The notes: generated from the letters alone by a model not told the origin. DNA of 5,790 nt from Solirubrobacterales bacterium (GCA_013696535.1 JACCYI010000183.1:1-5790), one strand, 5' to 3'; counted from the first letter of the stretch, positions 1-5,790 are shown. Translations and numbers: made by a program.

Positions 1-63
1 GCCACGGCGGTGGCCTGGCGCGACGGGCTAGGTGCGGGGCTGCCGGACGCCACCGCCGGCCCC

Positions 64-1386
64 ATGCCGCCCTCTCCGAGCCGGCTCGGCCCTCTGCCGG
101 CCGCCGCCGGCCGCATCGCCGCCGCGCTCCTGCTCGCCGCGGTGGGGACCGGGGTGGTGCTTGGGAGCGCGGCCTCCCCGGTGTCCTCCTCGACGGTGGC
201 TCCCCGATCGGTCATCGCGGTGGCGGCGCCGACCCCCAACCCCACTCCAGTCCCGACCCCGGCCGTCACACCCGCCCTTGGCGGCGGGGCAAGCGGCGCC
301 GGCTTGCCGGACGACGCGCCGATTGCACGGGTCGACACCTCTGCAATCGAAGCGCCCGCGGCATCGGCTGGTGGGACGGAGCCGGTGGCAGAGCCCAGCG
401 TCGCCGTCGAACCCGCGGCCGACCCGGTCGCCGAGCCGCCTGCCGAGCCGACGCCGGAGCCGGAGCCCGCTCCCGAGGCGACTCCGACTCCCGATCCCGG
501 CGAAGCGCCGGCCGCCGAAGGGCCGCCGGCCAAACACGTTGTGATCGTGTCGCTGACCGGCCAGAGTTTCAAGACTGCCTTCGGCAAGGATTCGCCTGCC
601 GCCTACTTGAGCCGGGAACTGCCGGCGGAGGGGGTCGTGTTGAGCCGGTACGCCCCGGTGGCCCGCGGCTCGCTCGCCAACCAGCTCGCGCTGCTGGCGG
701 GCATCGAGCCGACGCAGGAACAGGACGAGGACTGCTCTGCGGTGGCCGCGACCTGTCAGGTCCCCGCGCGGGCTCCGAGCCTCCCGGCCGCGTTGACCGA
801 CGGCGGGCGCACCTGGAAGGCCTACGTCCATAACCGGGGTGTGCCGTGCTCGCGCCCGGTGGCGGGCGCGGTTTTCGGCCTGCTGCGTGACCCGTTCCCC
901 TATCTGCGCGGAGTCGAAGGCGAGTGTCCAGCAGCAGACGTCGATCTGTCGAAGCTGGGCGAGGACTTCTCGTCCACCGACCTCGCACCGTCGCTCGCGT
1001 ACGTGATCCCCGACTTCTGTCACGACGGTCGCGACTTGAGCTGCCCGTTCGAGCCGGGGACGTCAGGCCTGCAACGTGCGGATGGCTTCCTGCGCTACGT
1101 CGTCCCCGCGATCACCAGCTCTGACGCCTTCAAGGATGACGGCCTGCTGATCATCCTCTTCGACGGGGGCAACCTCCCGCCCCGTCCCAAAGGCGACAAG
1201 CCCCCGGCGGTTGGTGCCGTGGTCGTCGGGAGCCTGGCCGCCCAGGGCAAGGTCACGACTCGTGCGTACAACCATCTGAGCCTTCTCCGCACGCTCGCCG
1301 GCACGTTCGGCGTCGCCCCACCGGGGCGATCGGCCGAAGCCGACGTCCGCGAACTCGGTCGCGACGTGTTTCCCTCGACACGATAG
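64..1386 (+). CDS. Secreted/anchored phosphoesterase-family protein (acid phosphatase/phospholipase C-like), degenerate active site
   Basis: From the ATG at 64 the product is 440 residues. A hydrophobic stretch (about 18-35, IAAALLLAAVGTGVVLG) after Arg7/Arg17 looks like a signal peptide or anchor. A low-complexity Pro/Ala/Glu/Thr linker follows to about 155, suited to spanning the cell wall. Residues 156-435 resemble the phosphoesterase family (PF04185): HVVIVSLTGQSF (158-169), SLANQLALLAG (203-213), YVIPDFCHDGRD (313-324), LLIILFDGG (361-369) and YNHLSLLRT (402-410). The family's usual motifs are roughly [ME]EN.S[FY], THPS.PN, [WD]DE and NH. Here the Glu-Asn pair is Thr165-Gly166, the His is Arg201, and Asp367 is followed by Gly instead of Glu; Ser203, Asn206 and Asn403-His404 remain. 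Six Cys (224, 231, 262, 288, 319, 327) suggest extracytoplasmic disulfides. The frame is open to the window edge and an in-frame GTG lies at 10, so the start could be upstream; ATG 64 gives the more normal signal peptide. Fold assignment is good; enzymatic activity is doubtful. Confidence 0.75.
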   Translation: MPPSPSRLGPLPAAAGRIAAALLLAAVGTGVVLGSAASPVSSSTVAPRSVIAVAAPTPNPTPVPTPAVTPALGGGASGAGLPDDAPIARVDTSAIEAPAASAGGTEPVAEPSVAVEPAADPVAEPPAEPTPEPEPAPEATPTPDPGEAPAAEGPPAKHVVIVSLTGQSFKTAFGKDSPAAYLSRELPAEGVVLSRYAPVARGSLANQLALLAGIEPTQEQDEDCSAVAATCQVPARAPSLPAALTDGGRTWKAYVHNRGVPCSRPVAGAVFGLLRDPFPYLRGVEGECPAADVDLSKLGEDFSSTDLAPSLAYVIPDFCHDGRDLSCPFEPGTSGLQRADGFLRYVVPAITSSDAFKDDGLLIILFDGGNLPPRPKGDKPPAVGAVVVGSLAAQGKVTTRAYNHLSLLRTLAGTFGVAPPGRSAEADVRELGRDVFPSTR

Positions 1387-1403
1387 TCACAAATTCTTCT
1401 CAA

Positions 1404-1491
1404 GTTGAACACGAGTCCGTAACGCCGCGTCCCTCGCCAGCGCCGAGACTCAGCCGCCGTGAGGCCGAGAGGTTGCGGCTTCGAGTTCAAC
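1404..1491. repeat. Inverted repeat flanking the leader of the six-cysteine protein gene
   Basis: GTTGAACACGA at 1404-1414 and TCGAGTTCAAC at 1481-1491 are inverted copies matching at 10 of 11 positions, 66 bp apart. The right arm ends four bases before the GGAGG ribosome binding site. Just inside it a second pair, AGCCGC (1452-1457) and GCGGCT (1475-1480), can also form a stem. This could be a paired operator or a folded leader, but no regulator is visible and chance cannot be excluded. I see no confident -35/-10 pair in the 118-bp gap 1387-1504. Confidence 0.35.
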
Positions 1492-1495
1492 GAAC

Positions 1496-1500
1496 GGAGG
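1496..1500 (+). promoter_or_regulatory. Ribosome binding site for the six-cysteine secreted protein
   Basis: GGAGG lies four bases before the ATG at 1505. It is a consensus Shine-Dalgarno core with slightly short spacing and fixes the start of the downstream gene, whose signal peptide begins directly there. Confidence 0.7.
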
Positions 1501-1504
1501 TTGC

Positions 1505-2086
1505 ATGCACACGGCCCACAAGCCGCGAAGCCGGTGGCTGGCCAGTCTGCCGGTCGCGCTCATCGCGCTCACCGCCGGCTTGACGGTTCCCTCGTCCGCC
1601 GCTGCGGCGGATCAGTTCTGCTACGGCTCTATCAAGCCGATCGAGGTGACCGAGGAGCGGGAGAGCGGGGTGAGCTATCAGTTCGCGTGCCGCGAAGCCG
1701 TCCGCTCCTTCCTCGTGGTTTCAAGCCAGGAGCTGTCGGCGTTCGGCGTCGATGCCGAGGTGTACGATCCGGACTCCGGGGGCGGCGCGATCCGTCCTGA
1801 CGATCGCTTCGGGGAGTGCGAGGGGGAGACCCCGGGCTATGGCTTCGGCTGCAGCGGTACCTACTCGGCATTCGGCCGTGTCATTCGTGGCTCGTTCGAC
1901 ACCACCGATCCGGCGTGCTCGCGTGACCCAAGGACCAACAAGCTGACCCTCAGCTCCATGGTCATCGTCGGTGACGCCAAGGGCAAGCTCTCGGGCCCCT
2001 ACAAGCTCGCGCGGCCCAAGGACTGCAACAAGGCGCCGTTCCTGGCGCCGAAGGCGGTGTCGAAGCCGAAGGCCTCACGCCGCTAG
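1505..2086 (+). CDS. Secreted six-cysteine protein of unknown function
   Basis: The product is 193 residues and I do not recognise a family. Residues 1-35 form a textbook signal peptide: a basic n-region (His5, Lys6, Arg8, Arg10), a hydrophobic core (WLASLPVALIALTAGLTV) and an SSAAAA end, so cleavage is likely before Asp36. The mature protein of about 158 residues has six Cys (39, 62, 105, 116, 138, 174), enough for three disulfides. It is rich in Gly, Ser and Asp in the middle (GYGFGCSGTYSAFG at 111-124) and has a Lys/Pro/Ala-rich basic tail (about 176-193). A beta-rich extracellular domain is plausible but unproven. The gene follows the phosphoesterase-like gene by 118 bp with its own ribosome binding site, so it may be a separate unit; both products being exported is the only visible link. 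It ends just before a strong hairpin. Confidence 0.75.
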   Translation: MHTAHKPRSRWLASLPVALIALTAGLTVPSSAAAADQFCYGSIKPIEVTEERESGVSYQFACREAVRSFLVVSSQELSAFGVDAEVYDPDSGGGAIRPDDRFGECEGETPGYGFGCSGTYSAFGRVIRGSFDTTDPACSRDPRTNKLTLSSMVIVGDAKGKLSGPYKLARPKDCNKAPFLAPKAVSKPKASRR

Positions 2087-2094
2087 AAATCGAT

Positions 2095-2126
2095 CTGAGG
2101 CGGCCGTGAGGCCGCGGCCGCCTCGG
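2095..2126. terminator. Bidirectional hairpin terminator between convergent genes
   Basis: GAGGCGGCCG (2097-2106) pairs perfectly with CGGCCGCCTC (2115-2124) around an 8-base loop, and the stem extends by a G-T wobble (2096/2125) and a C-G pair (2095/2126). It lies in the 51-bp gap between the stop of the six-cysteine protein gene and the stop of the convergent PGPGW gene, the expected place for a shared terminator. There is no U-tract on either side, which is common for hairpin terminators in high-GC genomes but lowers certainty. Confidence 0.65.
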
Positions 2127-2137
2127 TGAGACCGGGT

Positions 2138-2587
2138 TTAGAAGATTGCGTTCTTGGCTTTGTCGATCAACTCGTAGCGCGTGACCGCCCAGATCGCCAC
2201 GCCTGCAGCCGCAAGCCCGCCCACCGTGATCAGCGTCGAGCTGACGGGTTTGAGCTTGGCGTGCTCCCACGCCGCTTGAGCCTTCTGCTTGAAGCTCTCG
2301 AAGAGCTTGTGCGCGAACACGAACTCGGTTGACCAGATGTAGAGCCCGATGAGCACGGGCGGAATGGTGAGCGGCCCGGGCAGCACCACCAAGGCGAACC
2401 CGAGGGCAATGAAGAGGAGCCCGACGAGGAAGACTCCGGCCCGGTAGGCGTGGCGCAGACCGGGCTTTGAGCGCACGCGGTCACGCCAGCCTCGGCCACT
2501 AGGTCCCTTTGGGCGAGCCGGTTCCTGGCCAACGGCCGGGGGCGCGTCCTCCCGGCGGCTTGCGGCGCGCGATCCCGACGGAGTCAT
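2138..2587 (-). CDS. PGPGW/TIGR02611-type small integral membrane protein
   Basis: From the ATG at 2587 the product is 149 residues. The first 50 are hydrophilic, charged and probably disordered (many Arg, Pro, Ser), placing the N-terminus in the cytoplasm. A membrane helix (about 51-69, GVFLVGLLFIALGFALVVL) runs into the family signature region LPGP (69-72), then a second hydrophobic segment ending in WSTEF (85-89), a charged amphipathic stretch with Lys/Gln/Glu (93-113), and a final membrane helix (about 117-136). This layout matches the PGPGW family (PF09656/TIGR02611), whose function is unknown; here the Gly-Trp after PGP is Leu-Thr. An in-frame GTG at 2653 would add 22 residues. Neither start has a clear Shine-Dalgarno. 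I prefer 2587 because the extra residues look like untranslated leader containing an inverted repeat. The gene appears monocistronic, convergent with the six-cysteine gene and divergent from the broken hydrolase. Confidence 0.8.
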   Translation of the reverse strand: MTPSGSRAASRREDAPPAVGQEPARPKGPSGRGWRDRVRSKPGLRHAYRAGVFLVGLLFIALGFALVVLPGPLTIPPVLIGLYIWSTEFVFAHKLFESFKQKAQAAWEHAKLKPVSSTLITVGGLAAAGVAIWAVTRYELIDKAKNAIF

Positions 2588-2611
2588 CGTCTGTTGGTAC
2601 CCGGATACGCG

Positions 2612-2633
2612 CGCGCCACCCGTAAGTGGCGCG
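2612..2633. repeat. 8-bp perfect inverted repeat upstream of the PGPGW gene
   Basis: CGCGCCAC (2612-2619) and GTGGCGCG (2626-2633) are perfect inverted copies around a 6-base spacer, 25 bp before the preferred ATG of the membrane-protein gene. It could be an operator in the divergent promoter region or a hairpin in the leader. If translation starts at the GTG at 2653 instead, it lies within coding sequence. I see no clear promoter in 2634-2746. Confidence 0.35.
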
Positions 2634-2746
2634 GGTCCGCTTGGAGAAGGCACCGGTTGGCGAAGGGATTTCGGTGGTGGAGGCTCGTCAAGGCTTAGCT
2701 GAAGCGCGCCTGGCCTTAGAGGCTTCGGATACCCAGCAGCGCCGAC

Positions 2747-2751
2747 GGAGG
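2747..2751 (+). promoter_or_regulatory. Ribosome binding site of the truncated hydrolase gene
   Basis: GGAGG followed by six bases and a GTG at 2758. The spacing is near ideal, and this site decides the start of the broken alpha/beta hydrolase gene over the in-frame ATG at 2788, which has no comparable site. Confidence 0.55.
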
Positions 2752-2757
2752 CTCTCA

Positions 2758-2997
2758 GTGCGCGAGGACGAGCACGACGCGGAAACGATGGCTCCTTCCA
2801 GCCTTGGGGCGCTTCGTGTGCGGACGCTGGGCTCCGGTCCGCCTGCGGTGCTCTGGCACAGTCTGTTCGTCGATTCCACCACCTGGGCGTGGTTGAGCAA
2901 GGTCTTGCCGGTCACCCGCCGCTGGCTGATCATCGATGGGCCCTGTCACGGCGCCAGTGCGCCCACCGACCGCCGATTCACGCTGGAGGAATGCGCA
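2758..2997 (+). pseudogene. Alpha/beta hydrolase, 5' fragment (truncated)
   Basis: About 80 codons of an alpha/beta hydrolase-fold enzyme that normally has roughly 250-300 residues. Visible landmarks are the first strand and oxyanion region PPAVLWHSLFVDSTTW (residues 29-44, His34 before the variable oxyanion position), the IIDGPCHGASAP segment (58-69, equivalent to the common D.PGHG.S) and FTLEECA (74-80), which should open the helix leading to the nucleophile elbow. After Ala80 (2997) the reading frame stays open but no longer resembles the family. The nucleophile G.S/D.G motif, the acid and the catalytic His are all absent, so no active enzyme can be made. Start and ribosome binding site are intact. 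Homology stops about 45 bp before the 3' end of the tRNA-Ser gene on the other strand, and no C-terminal remnant is seen between the tRNA and the next gene. I infer loss by recombination near the tRNA. Confidence 0.6.
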
Positions 2998-2998
2998 C

Positions 2999-3034
2999 CA
3001 CACGACCTGTGTGCGGGAGCCCGGGTCCTGGCTC
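2999..3034 (-). terminator. Tandem short hairpins downstream of tRNA-Ser
   Basis: Just past the tRNA 3' end on the - strand are two adjacent stems: GAGCC (3017-3021) with GGCTC (3030-3034), and CACAC (2999-3003) with GTGTG (3009-3013). Each is 5 bp with a 5-8 base loop and there is no U-tract. They may be the tRNA transcript's 3' trailer or weak terminator. They also mark the left limit of sequence that seems to belong to the tRNA unit rather than to the hydrolase fragment. Confidence 0.3.
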
Positions 3035-3044
3035 TACTTCCAAG

Positions 3045-3131
<87 letters not shown>

Positions 3132-3220
3132 GAGCGAACTCAGCGTAGTGGCGACTTCGCCAACGCCCATGTCCGGCCTCGTCGCGGGAGGGCGAGATCG
3201 CGTGCGACGATACCGGCCGC

Positions 3221-4387
3221 ATGATGGGCGCGATCGAGGTGTTCGAGAACTCGCGGGCAGTCGAGCAACTGCGCGAGCTGCCCTCGAGCGAGCCTCTCGC
3301 CTTTCATCGCCGGCTTCCGGGCTACGCCCCGACGCCGTTGCTCGACGTGCCCGTTCTCGCACGGGCCATGGGTGTCGGGTCCGTGCTCGTAAAGGACGAA
3401 ACCAACCGACTCGGCTTGCCGGCGTTCAAGATCCTGGGGGCGTCGTGGGCGGTGTACCGCGCGCTGGAAGCCCACCGAGGGGCGTTCGCCGAATGGGAGA
3501 CGGTCGACCACCTCGCAGCCGAACTCGCCCAGAGCGGGCTCGTGTTGGTCGCCGCGACGGACGGCAACCACGGTCGGGCGGTCGCGCGCATGGCCGGCAT
3601 GCTCGGACTCGACGCGCTGATCTTCGTTCCCCAGGACATGGTGCCGGCCCGCCGCGCTGCCATCGCCGATGAAGGCGCCGACGTGGTCGTGGTCGACGGT
3701 TCCTACGACGACGCCGTAGTCCGCTCAGCCGAGGCCGCCGACGTCGACCCCGACGATCGGCATGTGCTCGTGTCCGACACCTCGTGGCCGGGCTACGTGG
3801 ATGTTCCCGGCGCGGTCATCGACGGCTACTCGACGTTGCTCACGGAGATTGACGACGCCCTGGCGGCGCGCGGCGGGCGGAATCCCGACGTCGTGTTCGT
3901 ACAGGTGGGCGTCGGCGCGTTTGCCGCCGCGGTGACCCGGCACTACCGCCGGCCGGAGTGCCCGTCGCCACCTCGCCTCGTGTCGGTGGAACCGACACAG
4001 GCGGCATGCGTGCTCGAATCACAGCGGGCGGGGCGAATCGTCACCCTTCCAGGATCACAGCAGTCGATCATGTCTGGGCTCAACTGCGGAACTCCCTCCC
4101 ACCTCGCCTTCCCGGTTCTCCAAGAGTGTGTCGACGTCTTCTGCGCGATCGAGGACGGAGTGGCCCGCGACGGCATGCGTGCGCTGTCCACCGCCGGCAT
4201 CCGGGCCGGCGAGTACAGCGGCGGTGGCGTCGGCGCGGCGCTTCAGCTGCTCGCAGCGGGCGCGGATCCGGCATGGCGGGCGACGCTCGGTGCGGGGCCC
4301 GATTCGTGTGTCCTGCTCTTCCTCACCGAAGGAGTCACCGATCCCGACGCGTACGACGCGATCGTCGTCGAACGCCGTACGAGTTAG
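3221..4387 (+). CDS. dpaL: Diaminopropionate ammonia-lyase-like PLP enzyme (DpaL)
   Basis: The 388-residue product is close to the length of E. coli DpaL/YgeX, a cytoplasmic homodimer that converts 2,3-diaminopropionate to pyruvate and two ammonia. It is a fold-type II PLP enzyme. Motifs in order: FHRRLPGYAPTPL (28-40), VLVKDETNRLGLPAFKILG (55-73, PLP lysine Lys70), AATDGNHGRAVA (111-122, Asp114 and Asn116), VSDTSWPGY (184-192, Asp186), QVGVGAFAAA (228-237), VSVEPTQAACV (254-264) and TEGVTD (369-374). Lys70, Asp114 and Asp186 match the catalytic Lys and the two acids known in E. coli DpaL. Differences: GEYS (330-333) where GESG is usual, and Leu before TEG where Ser is usual. The ATG at 3221 (tandem ATGATG) is the first plausible start but has no good Shine-Dalgarno. 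The stop overlaps that of the convergent groES-like gene. A related ammonia-lyase with shifted substrate is the main alternative. Confidence 0.85.
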   Translation: MMGAIEVFENSRAVEQLRELPSSEPLAFHRRLPGYAPTPLLDVPVLARAMGVGSVLVKDETNRLGLPAFKILGASWAVYRALEAHRGAFAEWETVDHLAAELAQSGLVLVAATDGNHGRAVARMAGMLGLDALIFVPQDMVPARRAAIADEGADVVVVDGSYDDAVVRSAEAADVDPDDRHVLVSDTSWPGYVDVPGAVIDGYSTLLTEIDDALAARGGRNPDVVFVQVGVGAFAAAVTRHYRRPECPSPPRLVSVEPTQAACVLESQRAGRIVTLPGSQQSIMSGLNCGTPSHLAFPVLQECVDVFCAIEDGVARDGMRALSTAGIRAGEYSGGGVGAALQLLAAGADPAWRATLGAGPDSCVLLFLTEGVTDPDAYDAIVVERRTS

Positions 4388-4689
4388 TCGGTCTGTTCGA
4401 GGACCCCGAGGAGCTCGGTCACCCGGCACACCAGAAGCCGCTCTTCGTCGACCTCGATCCAGCTGCCCGCCGCCGCGGGGAAGACGACGTGATCACCGCG
4501 GCGGACCGGCATCTCCACGCCGACGGACGCCCACCAGTCGAGGCCAGGACCGATGTCGAGCACGATCCCATGTTGCGGCGGTGGCTCGTGGGATCCCGGC
4601 GGAATGAGGAGACCGGAGGAGCGCATCCGAGCGGGATCGAGCTCCTTGATGACCACGCGGTCGAAGAGGGGACGCAGATTGCGTGGCAT
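4384..4689 (-). CDS. groES: GroES-like co-chaperonin (Cpn10), divergent
   Basis: The 101-residue product has the length and order of Cpn10: an N-terminal LRPLFDRVVIKEL strand (5-17), a mobile-loop region with SSGLLIPPG (24-32) that contains the hydrophobic tripeptide used to dock on GroEL, then GIVLDIGPG (41-49), RRGDHVVFPAAAGSWIEVD (63-81) and LLVCRVTELLGVLE (85-98). Typical GroES has A.GLVIP, G.V.AVGPG, GD.V.Y...GGTE and L...D.LAV at these places. The loop after GPG is altered (LDWWASVGVEM), so this is a divergent rather than housekeeping-looking copy. Its ATG overlaps the TGA of the upstream alcohol dehydrogenase gene (TGATG on the - strand) and has no good Shine-Dalgarno, implying translational coupling and one transcript. 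No groEL is visible. Family call is firm; the client and partner are unknown. Confidence 0.85.
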   Translation of the reverse strand: MPRNLRPLFDRVVIKELDPARMRSSGLLIPPGSHEPPPQHGIVLDIGPGLDWWASVGVEMPVRRGDHVVFPAAAGSWIEVDEERLLVCRVTELLGVLEQTD

Positions 4690-5790
4690 CAGAACTCGAT
4701 GACCGACCGGATGCCGTCCTGGTGATGCATGAGCTCGAACCCGCGGTTGACATCGTCGAGACCAATACGGTGCGATACGAAGGGATCCACGTCGATGTCG
4801 CCGTCGAGGTAGCGTCCGACCAGCTCAGGAACCTGGTCGCGACCCTTGACCCCGCCGAACGAGGAGCCGCAGATCCGGCGGCCCGTGATCAGCAGGCGCG
4901 GGATCACGTCGAGTGTCTCGCCCTTGCCGGCGACCCCCGCCACCGTGCACAGTCCCCAGCCCATCCGAGCGGCCTCCACGGCCTGGCCCATGACTTTCAC
5001 CAGTCCCGTCGCCTCGAAGGTGTAGTCCGCGCCGAAGCCTCCGGTTACCTCGAGAACGCGGGCGACGGTGTTCTCGTCGGCCAGCCAGGTGTCCGTGGCG
5101 CCCTGGCCAAGGGCGAGCGAGAGCCGCTCCTCGGACAGGTCGACGCAGACGATCCGCTCCGCTGCTTGCAAGCGGCATCCGGCCACGGCCCCGAGGCCGA
5201 CCATGCCCGCGCCGAACACCACGCAGGTCGACCCGGGGTCCACCTTCGCGGTGTACATCGCCGCACCGAGCCCGGTCGAGAGCCCGCAGGCGAACAGGCA
5301 GGCGTGGTCGAGCGGCGCTTCCGGGGAGATCACGGCGAGCGCGATCTCAGGCATCACCGTGTACTCGGCGAAGGTGCTCGTGCCCATGAAGTGACGGATC
5401 GGCTGGCCACCGCCCGGCCGTGAGAGCCGGGTCGTGCCGTCGGGCAGCTGGCCGAGATTCTGCTCCTGACGGATCGCCATGCAGAGATTGGTGCGGTCCG
5501 ACCGGCAGTGGACGCACTCACGGCACTGCGGCGAGAAGAGGGTGACGACGTGATCACCGACCCTGACTGACCCGACGTCGGAGCCCACGGCCTCGACGAC
5601 TCCGGCGCCCTCATGGCCGAGGACGGCCGGGGAGTAGCCCGACGGATCTGCGCCTGAAGCCGTATAGGCGTCCGTGTGGCAGACCCCGCACGCCACCAGG
5701 CGCACGAGCACTTCACCCGGCCCCGGGTCGGCCAGCTCGACTTCCTGCACTACCAAGGGCTCGCCGAACTCCTCGAGCACCGCTGCACGC
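4689..5790 (-). CDS. frmA: Class III zinc alcohol dehydrogenase (S-(hydroxymethyl)glutathione/thiol-formaldehyde dehydrogenase family), 5' end beyond window
   Basis: Codons continue past the GTG at 5780 as Arg-Ala-Ala-Val-Leu, the usual start region of this family, so the true start lies outside the window. Counting from the GTG: catalytic zinc ligands Cys34 (GVCHTD), His56 (GHEGAG) and Cys165 (ACGLSTG); structural zinc Cys86, Cys89, Cys92 and Cys100; nucleotide-binding GAGMVG (190-195) with Asp214 ending the next strand, which favours NAD. Class III hallmarks are TASGADPSG (40-48), Arg104 after the last structural Cys (equivalent to the glutathione-binding Arg of human class III), LPDGTTR (112-118), HFMGTSTFAEYTV (130-142), SSFGGVKGR (306-314) and DPFVSHR (332-338). 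Such enzymes oxidise the formaldehyde-thiol adduct in the cytoplasm. Most Actinobacteria use mycothiol rather than glutathione, so the thiol here is uncertain, and a general alcohol dehydrogenase is the alternative. It is co-oriented with and overlaps the groES-like gene by one base. Confidence 0.88.
   Translation of the reverse strand, partial: RAAVLEEFGEPLVVQEVELADPGPGEVLVRLVACGVCHTDAYTASGADPSGYSPAVLGHEGAGVVEAVGSDVGSVRVGDHVVTLFSPQCRECVHCRSDRTNLCMAIRQEQNLGQLPDGTTRLSRPGGGQPIRHFMGTSTFAEYTVMPEIALAVISPEAPLDHACLFACGLSTGLGAAMYTAKVDPGSTCVVFGAGMVGLGAVAGCRLQAAERIVCVDLSEERLSLALGQGATDTWLADENTVARVLEVTGGFGADYTFEATGLVKVMGQAVEAARMGWGLCTVAGVAGKGETLDVIPRLLITGRRICGSSFGGVKGRDQVPELVGRYLDGDIDVDPFVSHRIGLDDVNRGFELMHHQDGIRSVIEF

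Noticed and set aside
380..530. Repetitive GC-rich stretch resembling a tandem repeat
   Set aside because: It is the codon-level consequence of a Pro/Glu/Ala-rich protein linker; no fixed repeat unit is seen.
28..1023. 331-codon open frame on the - strand opposite the phosphoesterase-like gene
   Set aside because: Arg/Gly-rich translation with no domain or start signal, typical of an antisense shadow in high-GC DNA; the + strand reading has a signal peptide and family motifs.
3150..3161. GGCGACTTCGCC near-palindrome upstream of tRNA-Ser
   Set aside because: Arms of five bases with a two-base centre are expected by chance at this GC content; no supporting promoter context.
3187..3200. Partial direct copy of the tRNA 3' region (GGGCGAGAT shared with 3051-3059) as a possible att repeat
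   Set aside because: Only about nine contiguous bases match, with gaps around them, and it lies on the 5' side of the tRNA, not where an integrated element's second att site would be.
4683..5423. 246-codon + strand open frame opposite the dehydrogenase
   Set aside because: Antisense to a strongly supported zinc dehydrogenase; composition is that of a shadow frame.

Overview
The window is high-GC DNA with the codon use and gene types of a high-GC Gram-positive bacterium. A deep actinobacterial lineage such as Thermoleophilia/Solirubrobacterales is my best guess from the protein styles, but this is inference; no marker gene here fixes the taxonomy. Coding density is high. There is no CRISPR array, transposase, integrase, rRNA or phage gene.

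Left part (1-2137, + strand): a secreted or membrane-anchored protein with a long Pro/Ala/Glu linker and a phosphoesterase-family (acid phosphatase/phospholipase C-like) domain. Several of its expected metal and catalytic residues are replaced. It is followed by a small secreted six-cysteine protein of unknown function, which has its own strong ribosome binding site and an inverted repeat in its leader. A 10-bp GC-rich hairpin then separates this pair from a convergent gene.

Middle (2138-3220): a PGPGW/TIGR02611-type small membrane protein on the - strand, then on the + strand the 5' third of an alpha/beta hydrolase gene. That gene keeps its ribosome binding site and start but loses homology about 45 bp before the 3' end of a tRNA-Ser(UGA) gene on the - strand. 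This is the one clear scar of gene breakage in the window.

Right part (3221-5790): a PLP-dependent diaminopropionate ammonia-lyase (DpaL-like) on the + strand. Its stop codon overlaps the stop codon of a convergent, divergent GroES-like co-chaperonin. That groES is the distal gene of a - strand pair with a class III zinc alcohol dehydrogenase (FrmA/AdhC-like, formaldehyde detoxification family), joined by a TGATG stop/start overlap. The dehydrogenase gene runs off the right edge, so its true start and promoter are not visible.

I see no convincing new multi-gene system. The points most worth checking are the degenerate phosphoesterase active site, the truncated hydrolase next to the tRNA, and the translational coupling of an alcohol dehydrogenase to a GroES without GroEL in the window.
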